Part shown: in pieces, positions 36,164 through 47,300 of the stretch
How positions within the stretch are numbered: position 1 is the stretch's first letter
How the letters are laid out: each line of letters opens with the position of its first letter
DNA from: Steromphala cineraria
Taxonomy: Eukaryota; Mollusca; Gastropoda; Trochida; Trochidae
Reading direction: 5' to 3'
Assembly: GCA_916613615.1 (NCBI GenBank)
Contig: OU744721.1
Location: forward strand, 81,845,060-81,909,059
DNA length: 64,000 nt
Made by a program: the position numbers and the translations under genes
The notes under the pieces: generated by a model
What the model was told of the DNA's origin: nothing
The model's input: only the letters and a program-made list of their open reading frames with translations
Databases searched by the model: none

Positions 36164-38580
36164 ATTAAGGCATATTGTTGATCTAAGATTGACCCACTGA
36201 ACTCTGGCATCAGCCGCTCGGCCAATCAGAAAAGGTGCCCTATCTCGCTGGAGACTCTCACTAGTGAGCGACCATATCGATGACTAATCCGATTGCCTGG
36301 ATGTATTAATAGATTATAATTATTTATTATCAAATTTTTAGTTTAGTTGCTAGTTGTTTTTCATTTCCATCAAAAATTTTAAAAAAGAGTAAATATATTT
36401 TATCATAAAACCAAAGTATTTCATACAAAAAAGATACAATTATCTTAATGACAGTTTCCTTATCAGTAACAAATTGAAATTTATTGTATTTATTGTTTTT
36501 CAAAATACATCAGTGAATGTTGCTGTCGATCTCAATTTATATAGATTGGGCGTGTAAGCAAGTTCTTGACTACATTAGCTTGTTAACCAAAACCTTTGCA
36601 TTTCTAAACGGTATATGTGTTAATTATTAAGGCTTTATGAAAAAAAACGGACAACAACAGAGAGAACGCTGTCGAAACTCCGTTTCAGATGTCACATTCG
36701 CTTTGTTAGATGTGACTTTACATTTATGCAGACAGACTCTGAAGCAAAGTTTACCAACACCCAATTGAAATGTCCAAAAATCCTAAACTTGACTCAAAGA
36801 CCATGACCATTTTGGCGTACATTTTTTTTAAAGTTGCACCGTTATAACAATATTGAAAGCTAGTGCATGCACGGCAAAGTGTGTTGGCTTGGTCAATAAA
36901 ATTCACACACAAAACAAGAAGAGATTATTAGGTCCTGTGTCGACCCTGGGCTCTGTGCATTAAGAACAAAAAGAATTTTTTAAATTATTTTCTTCGGAAA
37001 TAAATGTCAATGTATGTTATGCATAAATTCAGCATACATCATACCTCCAGGCTACACATGCATGACATACATGTCTGGCCACAACGGTTAAATCAACAAG
37101 GCAGTCTACTAAGGAGAATCGATCATTGTTACGTCATTTGATTGGGCTTTAAGGATATACAATACCAAATGTTTATAAATGCTACAGGTATGGGCTTGAA
37201 ACAACGGTTAATTACCAGTTGGATATCTCAGCTACAGAATTGTCGGATATTTGAGTGGCTTTGGTGAAGATGTTTATGTTAAATGAACAGTCAAACAGGT
37301 GCTAAGACAGGATGAAAAATTATCAATTGGTAATACTAGTGCACGGGTAATGACGATTACAGCCTAATCCGTCGAATTTTCAAAACTGAACTGTATCTAT
37401 CCGTCGAATAACGCTTGACTGATTTTGTACCGATCGGTCGCATCTTGGCGAGCAAGAGACACTGGGATAATTAATGAAGGGGTGTACGAGTACACAATAA
37501 AAGACAATGCGACGAGCAAATTTTTACCACTTTTACCATATATTATTGGCATAACAATTTTTTTGTATAAACATTGATGATTTCTGATAATTTTAATATA
37601 TAATATTCAACACTAACTTTACGTTTAAAACAAGAATGATTAAAACGAATAGTTTGAACTATTTACAATTGATATGTACCATTCTTGTTCATAATTTACT
37701 CTAAGTCTAAACACAAATTCAATCAGCATTGATATCTGAAATTTGCTGTTGTCCCCAAATATAGCCAAATCTAAAAGTGTACAGAATATTATATATTTTA
37801 TATATCTATTCATTCACTAAATACAATATGGAAATAAAGATTATAATTATGTTCGCGTCAAGGGATCAAATGAACTGAATGAGAGTACAAACACCCCTTT
37901 TGTCTCAGTTTGGAACATTCCAAAGTTATGTAAGTCAATTAACAACTAAAATCACAGTACCGATCCGTCGATTGGATTTTTCTATCCTAAAACTAGAAAT
38001 TCGACGAATAGGTATGCGACCGTAATGACTCATAGAAGCTGGATACGCTTTACTCACCACCGATTAGGTTTGTTGGGGCTAATTCGGTAGTGTACTTCAA
38101 AGCTGTGTTAGACAGGTTTTGTCCGATTTCTGAAATTCAAATTCGAGTCAAATTGCAATCCCATTTTTGTGAATCTCCACGACCATGGACAATTTCAGTC
38201 GATCTTTTAAATCTCCATTTGTGCATATACTTTGATTATCAATATAACATATCAAACATGCCTTGTCTTTGAATTTGATTTCTGTGAGTGGAATTGTTTG
38301 CGGGACGTTTCCCTTGCACGTGAGTTAAGTATGCTTGTTTGTTAGGAGACTTTTCATTCGTCCAAAGTATGTTACGTTGTGTCAAGTTTCTTGTACATAA
38401 AGTAAGAGATAAATACTTCAAGACAAAAACTAATTTATGTGTTTCAGACGAGACAACCATGTCAAGGCATTTGAGTAGAAACTGAAATAAGTGTAAACTT
38501 CCATTTATATCTGTAGATAGTTTTCCTTGATATGTTACCCTTGGCTTTAGTTTTATGCAAATGGTTAATGTTTGTTTCAG
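36164..38580. other. Right part of TLR-A intron 1
   Basis: No gene is visible. The sequence is collinear with 51,910-54,414 in unit 2, apart from a 76-base difference due to a retroposed tail. A second acceptor-like TGTTTCAG lies at about 38,441-38,448. Confidence 0.65.
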
Positions 38581-41157
38581 ATACGACTACCAATGCTACT
38601 GCTGATAGTGCTAACCTGGACTACCGGATGTGCGGTGAGATATGGAGGGTGTGTGGATGTGGGATGTGGCGAGTGTGTGTGTACCACCCACCCAGACGGG
38701 TGTGTCACTGCCAACTGCACCGGGACCAACATCACCAGTGTCCCAGATGATGTCCCCAACAATACGTGTGTTCTCATCATGCGAGAAACCAACATGGAGT
38801 CGATACCAGACTTCTCTTTCCAAAGGCTAACCAACTTGACCAGTCTGGACCTGTCAGTTAACGCAATGCAGAACATCAGTGAACATGCATTCACTGGACT
38901 AACATCTTTGGCGTATTTGAATCTTTCCCAGAACAGCCTTGACTTCAGCGAGGTAAACCTCCATGCTTTCGGTCCGCTGTACAATCTGACGACATTGGAA
39001 TTAGACGGAAATACTTATGAGCGATACCCGGATATACATCTATCCGAACTGAAGTCTCTTGAAAACCTCACTTTAGATGGTCTAAATACTTCATTTGGAG
39101 TCGGCTTTTCAAACTTGACAAATCTTTCATATCTTGACCTTTCAAGACACACTTCCAAAAGAATATGCAAAATCAAAAGACTCTTGAATAATATGTTTAG
39201 GCATGTCAACAGGTTACGGTATCTTAACATATCCAAATGTGAAATCCATAAAATCGAAAAAGATGCATTCACCTCCCTCAGACAACTGGAAATCATTGAT
39301 GTGTCCTTTAATGAATATTTGTCTTATGAAGGTTTGGATCATTTAACCTACGGCCTCAAAAATTCAAGTCTTCGGCAATTGTTCATGACAAAGATTTTTC
39401 CTAGTATTGCAGTATGTGTTCACTTCAAAGAAGTTGACGTCAAATATCTTCAAAACACAAGACTTGAATTTCTGGAGGCAAGTGACAACCGTATCGAAGC
39501 CTTGACTGTGCCTGCTCTGAACGCTTTACCTAAATCACTGAAGACAATCATAGCTAGGAATAATCGCTTTACACAGGGCAACTATTCAAAACAGTTGCAC
39601 GTTTTAGAAAACCTCACTTTTATGGACTTAAGTGGAGACAGAGTTGCGGAAACATTTTTTCAGTTTATGTCAGATCCTTCTGATTCTGTCTCAGAGATGG
39701 CTGAAGTTGAAGACGATAGGGACAGATGTAGAGTTGAAGAACTCCATCCGAGGTTTGTGAGTCCCTTCAATGTTCACAAGAGAGGACTTTATGAAGGCAG
39801 CAGAACTTCAAACAGGACATGGGTGCAAATTCCATCAAAATTGACAAATATAACTTATACATATGCTGAGTTAAACTTCCAGTTGGCTGATATCTACATT
39901 GCTGAGAATAGTTTAACACACATCGACTTATCCTATAATGTTTTAACAATGTGGCCAGGGCCGGTAGTTGGAGTTGAGAATGTCACCTACTTGGACCTAT
40001 CTAACAACTTTGCTCATAATCTGAGTTACCATTTTTTTGAAAATTTCAAATCTTTACAGTATCTAAACATATCTTACAATTTCCTTAGTGTCGACATATA
40101 TCACGATATAAAAGGAATCACTTTTCGACATCAATCAAAATTAGAAATCTTGGACTTGTCTCACAATAATCTTCTCCTTCTCCCGTTTCACTTCATCGAG
40201 GGTCTTCGTGAACTCCGAGAACTAAATATCTCGCACAACATTATCAACTCACTGGAACTCAACTTTACAAGTAATACTAAACTGAAGTTCATCAACATGT
40301 CGGATAACAGTGTCTCCTTTATAACGCCGGCCTTGCGAAAAACCCTGGACAATTTGGCGGTGTCCAATAACCTCTCTTTGGACCTATCCTGGAACCCCTT
40401 CCAGTGCACCTGCGACCCTGAACACATGGGCTTCCTCGACTGGCTCTTCAATAGCCACAAGGTCAGGTTTGAGAACATGAACCGCTATATGTGCATAGTG
40501 TACAAGGATAACCGGCCAAGGTTCAAGAAAGCTTATACTGTTTACTCGGAGCTTAAGGCTAACTGCAAGGTGTATATCGCATTAGCTATGGGGCTCCTTT
40601 CGGTAACGGTCCTCTTCACCACCATCGTTATCTGCGGCATCGTCTACCGCTACAGATGGAGACTCATCTACATCTACTACATGGGCAAGAGACGCTTGAA
40701 GAAACGTCAGAAATATGAACAAATTTACGACTTTGACGCCTTCGTATCATATGCTGATGCTGATGCTGAGTTTGTGACACCGTTGATGTTGTCCCGCCTG
40801 GAGAGCGACCAGGGACTTAATCTGTACATCAGACACCGTGATAGCACGCCTGGAGACAGCATAGCTGAGGGCATCATTGACGCCATACAGAGGAGCAGGA
40901 AGAGCGTGGTCCTCGTGTCCCAAGCCTCGCTCGCCAAGAAGTGGTGCAGGTACGAGCTGCAGATGGCAAACCAGCAGGGAATCACTTCTAAAAAGAACGT
41001 GCTGATCCTTGTTCTCATGGAACCCGTGCCAAATAACGATATTCCTCGGGAAATCCTGTTCTCAATGAAGAATAACCCCCCACTCCAGTATCCGGGACAG
41101 GGTTCCGATCAGACTATGGTGTTCTGGGAAAGTCTAGCTGAGGAGATACGGTCGTAG
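38581..41157 (+). CDS. Toll-like receptor A, exon 2 (ectodomain, membrane segment, TIR)
   Basis: With exon 1 this gives 869 residues. Order: signal peptide (to about 28), cysteine-rich LRRNT (about 30-75), leucine-rich repeats with many N-glycosylation sites (about 92-364), a charged non-LRR island (365-450), more repeats (about 452-611), one LRRCT (616-673, CTC spacing), a membrane helix (677-698), then a TIR domain (727-869). TIR boxes are clear: box 1 YDFDAFVSY, box 2 RDSTPG with the BB-loop Pro768, box 3 Phe859-Trp860. A single C-terminal cysteine cluster makes it the vertebrate-like scc type. It should be a type I membrane receptor signalling through TIR adaptors such as MyD88. The ligand is unknown. 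The paralogue TLR-B is in the next unit. Against it, TLR-A has a 3-residue insertion (Phe-Lys-Glu, near 39,425) and lacks two residues in the signal peptide. Confidence 0.96.
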   Translation: MRLPMLLLIVLTWTTGCAVRYGGCVDVGCGECVCTTHPDGCVTANCTGTNITSVPDDVPNNTCVLIMRETNMESIPDFSFQRLTNLTSLDLSVNAMQNISEHAFTGLTSLAYLNLSQNSLDFSEVNLHAFGPLYNLTTLELDGNTYERYPDIHLSELKSLENLTLDGLNTSFGVGFSNLTNLSYLDLSRHTSKRICKIKRLLNNMFRHVNRLRYLNISKCEIHKIEKDAFTSLRQLEIIDVSFNEYLSYEGLDHLTYGLKNSSLRQLFMTKIFPSIAVCVHFKEVDVKYLQNTRLEFLEASDNRIEALTVPALNALPKSLKTIIARNNRFTQGNYSKQLHVLENLTFMDLSGDRVAETFFQFMSDPSDSVSEMAEVEDDRDRCRVEELHPRFVSPFNVHKRGLYEGSRTSNRTWVQIPSKLTNITYTYAELNFQLADIYIAENSLTHIDLSYNVLTMWPGPVVGVENVTYLDLSNNFAHNLSYHFFENFKSLQYLNISYNFLSVDIYHDIKGITFRHQSKLEILDLSHNNLLLLPFHFIEGLRELRELNISHNIINSLELNFTSNTKLKFINMSDNSVSFITPALRKTLDNLAVSNNLSLDLSWNPFQCTCDPEHMGFLDWLFNSHKVRFENMNRYMCIVYKDNRPRFKKAYTVYSELKANCKVYIALAMGLLSVTVLFTTIVICGIVYRYRWRLIYIYYMGKRRLKKRQKYEQIYDFDAFVSYADADAEFVTPLMLSRLESDQGLNLYIRHRDSTPGDSIAEGIIDAIQRSRKSVVLVSQASLAKKWCRYELQMANQQGITSKKNVLILVLMEPVPNNDIPREILFSMKNNPPLQYPGQGSDQTMVFWESLAEEIRS

Positions 41158-41741
41158 ATGTTTCATCTTTGGAGACAATTTACTTATGATGCATGTATGG
41201 ATCAAGATAACACACATGTTCAGCATCAATTTCCTGTCGATGCATATCTCACTCCATACGGCACATTGGACCTTACTTTGCACAGGAAATCAGGTTTCAA
41301 TGGCAAAAACAATATCCTTTTAAACTTAGACAAGATAGACAAGTTCCATTCAAATGTGGTCATAGCCTATGTAAAAGACCTTGATTTGAAATTTCGTTTT
41401 TCAAATGGTAACGTTTTGCTGGTTTTATGATATAATTGTGTATTATGCTTATGCTGTCATTTTGATTAAGATTTATTTTAACATTGAACATAATATGTTC
41501 TTCAAACCTTTGATTGATATGTCAGTGAATGTGACACTTTGTGTATAATGACAAACTGTAAGGATTTCACAAACCTTTTTTTTCATTTTGCTGTTTATAT
41601 TTGTGCCAACATATTATGATTTCAAAAATATTTAACATTTATCTTGTTACATTATATCATTTAAAACGTATATAAATTGTATATTATCATCATGTGCCTT
41701 TGTTTAAACGCAAGCTCAAGTGGCCGACCCTAGGCCTATAA

Positions 41742-41747
41742 AATAAA
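41742..41747 (+). promoter_or_regulatory. TLR-A polyadenylation signal candidate
   Basis: AATAAA within CCTATAAAATAAAGAC lies about 585 bases after the stop. The same hexamer and context occur after TLR-B at 57,519-57,524. The intervening 3' region contains no credible gene. Confidence 0.5.
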
Positions 41748-42020
41748 GACTAACATTTTTAAAACATTAAGTCTAAGACTTTTTTTAAATATTGACAATA
41801 TTTTTAAACGTTTCATGTATTATACGAAAAAGGATCCAAGAAGATACTTGAGTGATCTTGACTTTATTTTTTAGGCTTGATTGATAGTCAATTGTATATT
41901 TTTGCTCTAGGGTCTGGATGCCCGACTATATAAAATAATGTGTTGGGTCAATGCTACACACACATTTCTAGAGCTAACAAAACCGTTTAAAATATGTTAT
42001 CATCCAAAACTGTGTTCCAC

Positions 42021-42070
42021 AGGAGATATCGCTTGTGAAAGATCAAGCGATATCTTCTAGGAGATATCGC
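42021..42070. repeat. GATATCGC hairpin, unit 1
   Basis: AGATATCGCTTG and CAAGCGATATCT form a 12-base stem with an 8-base loop. A third copy, GGAGATATCGCTT, follows directly. The same structure lies near 57,800 in unit 2. Confidence 0.7.
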
Positions 42071-42129
42071 TTTGACAGTAGATTTTGAACAATGCCCTGT
42101 AATAACAAATTACAGGACATCACAAACGT

Positions 42130-42240
42130 TTAACATCATCAGTAATGATGTCACAATGCTATTAAGTCATAAACACAACGACGTCACAATGTTGTGATGT
42201 CATTAACACGATGACGTCACAATGCTATGACATCACTGGT
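42130..42240. repeat. Three-unit tandem repeat with CRE-like words, unit 1
   Basis: Units of about 31 bases carry GATGTCACAATGCTAT and GACGTCACAATG variants. One is a perfect TGACGTCA at 42,212-42,219. A further TGACGTCA stands at 42,757. Whether CREB-type factors bind is unknown. Confidence 0.6.
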
Positions 42241-42323
42241 TTAGGAGTAGGGGGGCTATGCAGTTTTCAAAGATGTACATGTTCATGCTAATGTGATGAA
42301 ACATGATTTTTGATAATAAATAA

Positions 42324-42465
42324 AATCTCACCCTCGTGTCTTCTGATACAAAATATATCAACACTCGTTGATAAAAATAAAATATCCTCGGCAAGCATCG
42401 GATATTTGTTACTTTTATCAACTTGTGTTGATATATTTGATATCAGAAGACACTTGGGTGAGATT
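42324..42465. repeat. Long hairpin downstream of TLR-A (about 70-base arms)
   Basis: The left arm from AATCTCACCCTCGTGTCTTC is the near-perfect reverse complement of the right arm, with only a few bases of loop around 42,394. It lies about 1.2 kb after the receptor stop and recurs after TLR-B. It may be a small fold-back MITE. If transcribed it would form a strong double-stranded stem. Confidence 0.85.
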
Positions 42466-43428
42466 CTCTATATATACCCTCAGTGTGGTACAAAACGCGG
42501 AAACAAAAACAAAAAGTATGTGATAAGACAATATCGATACTTTATTTGTTCAAGTTCACATAACCACAAACATATTTCAATATTTTTTTTGGAATATAGA
42601 AAGTCTGATTTCAATATTGTATAGTGCGTTAAAGGTCGCTACTCAATTTGTTTAGTTTGGTAATGAAAGCCGTTTTTGAAAGCCACTTTTGATGGGCCAC
42701 TAAGACCTATCTGACAACAAACAAGTGAATGCATGACTGGTCACGCCCCCATTTTGTGACGTCATATACAGAATCAGCCTCGTTATCTTATACATCTATC
42801 CAGGGAAGTATAAACAGGGAATCGTCACTCCCAGCTGATGTACTGTATTTCTACTGCACGGGGCTGAGACAACTCGTCTCGCTCATTAGCTTGTCACGCT
42901 CCAACGGACATGGAGACTGGGTTTTTGCGCAAATGTCAATGCGCGGTTTTGTGTAATCAGTTGCACAATGAAAACAACAATGCATTGTGGGTCTTCACAT
43001 CACACGAGAGAAGAGCCGCCTTTAGAAGACGGATTAGTTCGGTCAACATATATTGATAAATCATTTGACGACGTAACACTACTAAGCATTTGGTGTAAAA
43101 TAAGATATCCACATCAATGGTAATGAAACAATTATTTAGGCGGTATTTCAGTTGAATTAATGATGCGTTACTCTGTATAGTCTGTTTATTACGTCACATC
43201 CGCGCGAGTTTTATGGCCCCTAACCCAGGTGGGTTTTTTACAGCCGATAATTACGCTGTCTAAATGAAAGGCTAATTAAAGGTGTTTATTGGACAAATTA
43301 ACAAAGTCCAGCTTTTATTTTTTGAAAAATCTTTGAAAAAAAATCGAGAAGTAGTAAGGTCGAGGTTAGTTGATGTTTAATAAAATGAGTAAAATAGTCA
43401 TTAAATGACTTAGAAAAATACTTCAGAC
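42466..43428. other. Non-coding part of unit 1
   Basis: No gene is supported. A short Cys-rich frame that looks open in unit 2 (58,651-58,905) is not preserved as the same protein here, which argues against coding. Confidence 0.55.
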
Positions 43429-43533
43429 TCAGCGCTCCTACAGCCGATTGTTAGCAACCTCCATGCAGTTACTTTCTGATTGGACTATTGCTTTCTCTCA
43501 TAGGAAGCTAGAGAGGGTCTGTAGGAGCGCTGA
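43429..43533. mobile_element. 105-base inverted-repeat element, unit 1
   Basis: Perfect 15-base ends TCAGCGCTCCTACAG and CTGTAGGAGCGCTGA enclose 75 bases. The unit 2 copy at 59,211 has one changed base in the right end. It is a tiny non-autonomous element or a palindromic relic. Confidence 0.65.
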
Positions 43534-43687
43534 TATCAACACAGAAATTCAATGGTCTCCAGCAAGGCAGACAACTGAGAGTTCGGAAACTGGTGTTATA
43601 AACTATGCGTAGGTCGATGCCTGATGGGTGGACAGCTGCGCTGATGACGTGCAATGAGAGACACAAGTATGGCATTATGAAGAATGT

Positions 43688-43795
43688 GAATTGCCTACGG
43701 GAAAACCCTCGTGCGCTACGCGCCCTCGGGTCTTCCCTTGGGCAAAGGCCTCTCTTTGCTAGAACGTCCTTGGATAAGGGTGTTATCTGTTACTT
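43688..43795. repeat. Half of a long palindrome, unit 1
   Basis: This matches the centre and right arm of the palindrome at 60,903-61,065 in unit 2, including GGGCAAAGGCCTCTCTTTGC. The left arm and the adjoining tRNA-like array are missing here. Confidence 0.75.
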
Positions 43796-44377
43796 ATATT
43801 AGAGCTAAAGGAAACGTTAATCACTTGTGCTTCATCGTCTCTGGTGTAAATTTCAAACCATCGCAAAAAGTTGATATCTATTTGCGTATGTTTGGGCTGG
43901 ATGTATAGAAGACTTGACAGTATTAGGTTTATGTATGGGCATCTGAACGAATAGTTCTAAATCATTATTTCGTTTGATAATTGTGTCACGCTGTGTCTTG
44001 TACGATACTTTATCAATTTCTTTACGAATGTATCTTTCAATTACCTAAATTACTTTAAAGAAAACAATTTATCTTGAAAAAAATCCAAATAAAATTTGGA
44101 AGATTTAGCCAGCTTTACCCAATCTATTGGGGCCAAGTGAGATAGATTATAAGATTTCACCCACAATTGCTCCTGTAGATATTAAATTGCAAACTCACAC
44201 ATATTATTCTTTGAAACTAAACTACGGGGGGGAAAAAAAAAACGTAAATGTCTCTGATAAATGATAACAAGAGGAATGTCATTGCATATGGGATCAATGA
44301 TGTAATAATCCATTTGTCAACGGATGATTAATGTGCATGAAGTTTATTTGAGATGAGTCATATACAGCCATGTAAGT

Positions 44378-44640
44378 TTAATAGAGAAGGGGTGAAATCT
44401 GCATTTGAAAACCAGAAAACCGCCCAACATTATGTTTTCTCTTAGCTTCTGTAGCAAATCCAACATAGTCAGGAAATAAATTAACAATCTTATTATTGTC
44501 TTTCTGCATTGTTTCAACAATGCCAAAAATATCAAATTGTTCGCCAAAAGTCATAAACTCCTTGTCATTCACTATAGAATGAATTCCCTGAATGTTCCAC
44601 ACACATATGTTGAGGTCGATGTGGGAAGTAGTCTCGTCAT
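44378..44640 (-). mobile_element. LINE endonuclease-domain fragment at the unit 1/2 junction
   Basis: The minus strand encodes the start of an endonuclease-exonuclease-phosphatase domain of non-LTR retrotransposons. It reads ICVWNIQGIHSIVNDKEF, then FDIFGIVET, then LFPDYVGFATEAKRKHNVG. The Asn of WNIQG and the Glu of VET match the first catalytic motifs of the family. The frame ends in a stop soon after and no reverse transcriptase follows. The unit 2 end holds the sister copy. A GC-rich patch (44,640-44,795) separates it from the next unit. Confidence 0.7.
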
Positions 44641-44887
44641 CTCCTAGCGACGTCTGGCAACGGCCGTTCCCCTAGTATCCTGCAAATGACGCCCCCTGGT
44701 GGTCGTCACCCCCGCTCGACCCGAGACCAGGAGGCGCCCCTCTGTTGGTCCAGGGGGAGCGGTGGTTCAGGGTACCATGGCGGGCGGTTGAGCGTTCATC
44801 CAGTGAAATAAATCCATTAATAGTCCATTGTTGCGAGAATATGTTATTTTCAATGGCAGAAAAGGTAGAAATGGTTGAGAGCAAGAT

Positions 44888-45015
44888 AGAGGGTAGAAAA
44901 CGGGTATAATAAGATGAAGGGTAGAAAACGGATAAAGTAAGATATAGGGCAGAAAACCGGGAAGAGTAAGATAGAGGTAGAAAACGAGTAGAGTACAATA
45001 GAGGGTAGACAACGG
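44888..45015. repeat. GTAGAAAACGG minisatellite, unit 2 copy
   Basis: About five units remain, against about eight in unit 1 and seven in unit 3. The array has contracted internally after AGAAAACCGG. Confidence 0.75.
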
Positions 45016-45056
45016 ATAGAGCACGATGGAGGATCGACTATCCATGGGTAAGAGAA

Positions 45057-45090
45057 GTGAGACGTAAATAAACCATTGATTGATTGTTTG
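45057..45090. mobile_element. 34-base retroposed tail (ATTG repeats), unit 2
   Basis: The insert GTGAGACGTAAATAAACC plus a repeated ATTG tail is flanked by the 7-base duplication AAGAGAA. Unit 1 has one AAGAGAA and no insert. It looks like an extremely 5'-truncated retroposon. The same insert is in unit 3. Confidence 0.8.
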
Positions 45091-45698
45091 AAGAGAACAT
45101 GATGCAGTGATATGGAACTTACGAGTTACGCTTACGAGTGGGTTGGAGTATGTGTGGTATACTTTCTTAATTAAGTTAGTTTTGTGTGCGGGTGCTAAGA
45201 CCAATCGACAAGGAGGTTCTCTTATTTATTACCAACTCATTTCATATTTTAACAACCTCCAACAAGATGTAGGTATCAAATATGGGGTGATCTTATTCTA
45301 ACAATCTTAAAGGTATAGGATATTTGATTGTAATCATTGTAAATCATGCTATATCGAGCGAAGTGAAAAAAAATCAATTAGCTCATTTGAGCTAATTATG
45401 ATAACAAAATGTAGTCTTTCACTTATTGACGTTTGCTGCCAGTTGTATTTTCAATCTGAAATATATCTATATACTTCCTTTTAAGACTCTTCGTCTGTGT
45501 TATATGTCTGTTAAGTTCACCAAATTTCAAGTTTGATCACGTTATAATTTTGTACATATTGCTTGGACACTGAAAATTGGTTAATGCAATTGTCAATATA
45601 TTTGATAAGCCTCAAACACAAGGTCACTAATTTTTCAGAGAATTTGCTAGTTCACTACAGATCGTCTAGATTTTTTTTCAAGACCTTGTGTTGACTAC

Positions 45699-45748
45699 AA
45701 TAATAATAATAATAATGATAATAATGCATAGTTCTTCTATAGCGCAAC
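45699..45748. mobile_element. Retroposed tail with AAT repeats, unit 2
   Basis: About eight AAT triplets followed by GCATAGTTCTTCTATAGCGC are present here and in unit 3 but absent from unit 1. Read on the minus strand it ends in an ATT tail, like the 3' end of a truncated non-LTR element. Confidence 0.7.
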
Positions 45749-47050
45749 ATGGCGACTGAGTTTTATAACCTTATAACGTGAGGTAGAAAAGTATCTACTT
45801 ATTTCATCATGGTGATCAACAATCTATTGACATAAACGATGAGATGAAATACTTATCATAACTCAACATTTTTAAAAGAACCAAGGTACACATAGGTTCT
45901 TATCTTCCAGTTTTTTAATTGATCAGAGAGGTTCAACAAACTAAGGTCACGGAAGTCATAAAATGCTTTACATAAGTACCAGATAGGAGCAATTAATGAA
46001 CCGCCATAACACTTCATGTGTAATGATACAGATCAAAGATTGAATGAAGTAACCTTCGGTTTCGTCAGTACAACTCTACAGTAACAAGTGTTCGTAACCA
46101 GGAAGATGCGGTTGGCGTCTAGTTTTGAAACGTCTGTTAGGTTCAATTGGTGACCGTCCTTGAGAGCTTAACGATTATCATTGTATGCCAATACCGACCT
46201 TGTCACCGCTTTGGCTGCAGTCATATGTCGAAGTTTAATTGCCAGTGACTGTCGTTTTGGAGTCAAATAATAACCTCTGTCTAAACTCCTATAATGCAAG
46301 TGTACATACCTGCACGTCAACCTTTGTTTTATTGCGTCAATCGTGTCAATGACAGATAACGTTAGTCAAAGTCTAGCCCAAGCTGATAGGGAATTGACGT
46401 CCGTGTTGTGCATGTTAGCTTGTCAGATATCCCACCACCCTTGAAGTGACATAGTCGGTTACGAAGGAATTGCAAGAACAATGTTGATTCATCCACAAGA
46501 ATGCAAGAGTATTTTTAATAATTATGGTTTGGGTTGTATTATAATGTTTCAGTGATTATTATAAAGCTACAAAATACATGTTTTTTTCAACTGCAAAGCA
46601 GGCACAATTTTACTCATCCGGTCTTCCTTCCATACACTTTTCTCAAACTTAAGTATTTCTTAGGTATAATTCTGTTTTATTGAAATAAGCAAAAATCATA
46701 AATATCTGTATTACAAAGCTTGTATAATATTTTCAAACCGATGTCAAAAAATAGAATAACAATTGAAAAATGACATGTTTTCATGAACACATATACCTTT
46801 GACTATATTGTCATGATATGTATCTGTATTGATGCCTTGTGAATTGTCCTTTTGGATGGCTGAAATGTTATGAATTGATGTGAACTATGATGAATTTTGG
46901 GGACAGAAAAACATTACAATTTTTTTTTAATGTTTTGGTCATTTAATGGATGACCTATATTGATAACTGGCAATTACACAACTTCTGTTTCACGTGACAT
47001 TGCAGGAGTAATATGGTCAAGGTGAAACATAAGAGTTACACATAGCACAT

Positions 47051-47124
47051 GAATGAATATTGCTCCATTTCAAAGAACAGTATTAAAGATGTCTGGATCA
47101 CCCCCTTAAAGTTATAAACGAAAC
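47051..47124. mobile_element. Small insertion (about 74 bases), unit 2
   Basis: Unit 1 reads straight across from TAGCAC to ATTTTAAAAA at 32,166. The insert here ends in AAACAT. The family is not recognised. Confidence 0.5.
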
Positions 47125-47300
47125 ATTTTAAAAATTATATCTTACTGTTTATGATATTGCAAATTTGTCTAACACTATCAATGTTATATTTATTTTTGTA
47201 TTTCGGTTAATAAAAAAACGTTTCTTTTGTCCTTGCGTCAAGTTCACTCTCGTTTTCTATTTTGTTCTATAAAGATATTTTATCATGCACACATTATTAA

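Larger units (their letters stand above)
29898..44795. repeat. Tandem segmental duplication, unit 1 (14.9 kb)
   Basis: From the words ATCCAGTAAAATAAATCC onward this unit is collinear with 44,796 and 62,066 onward, at high identity by eye. It carries TLR-A. The left edge is sharp, because the sequence before 29,898 differs from that before the other units. Unit-specific differences are a 2.33-kb insertion at 33,830 and the lack of about 1.5 kb near 43,690. Confidence 0.95.

Noticed and set aside
38572..38580. Non-ATG start at TTG for the receptor exons
   Set aside because: TTTGTTTCAG here is a splice acceptor; a matching first exon with ATG exists upstream in both units.
41158..41430. 90-codon frame right after the TLR-A stop
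   Set aside because: Not preserved after TLR-B, where a deletion and frameshift remove it; it is 3' untranslated sequence.
44767..45204. 145-codon minus-strand frame at the start of unit 2
   Set aside because: It is largely the GTAGAAAACGG minisatellite; the matching frames in units 1 and 3 are broken differently.
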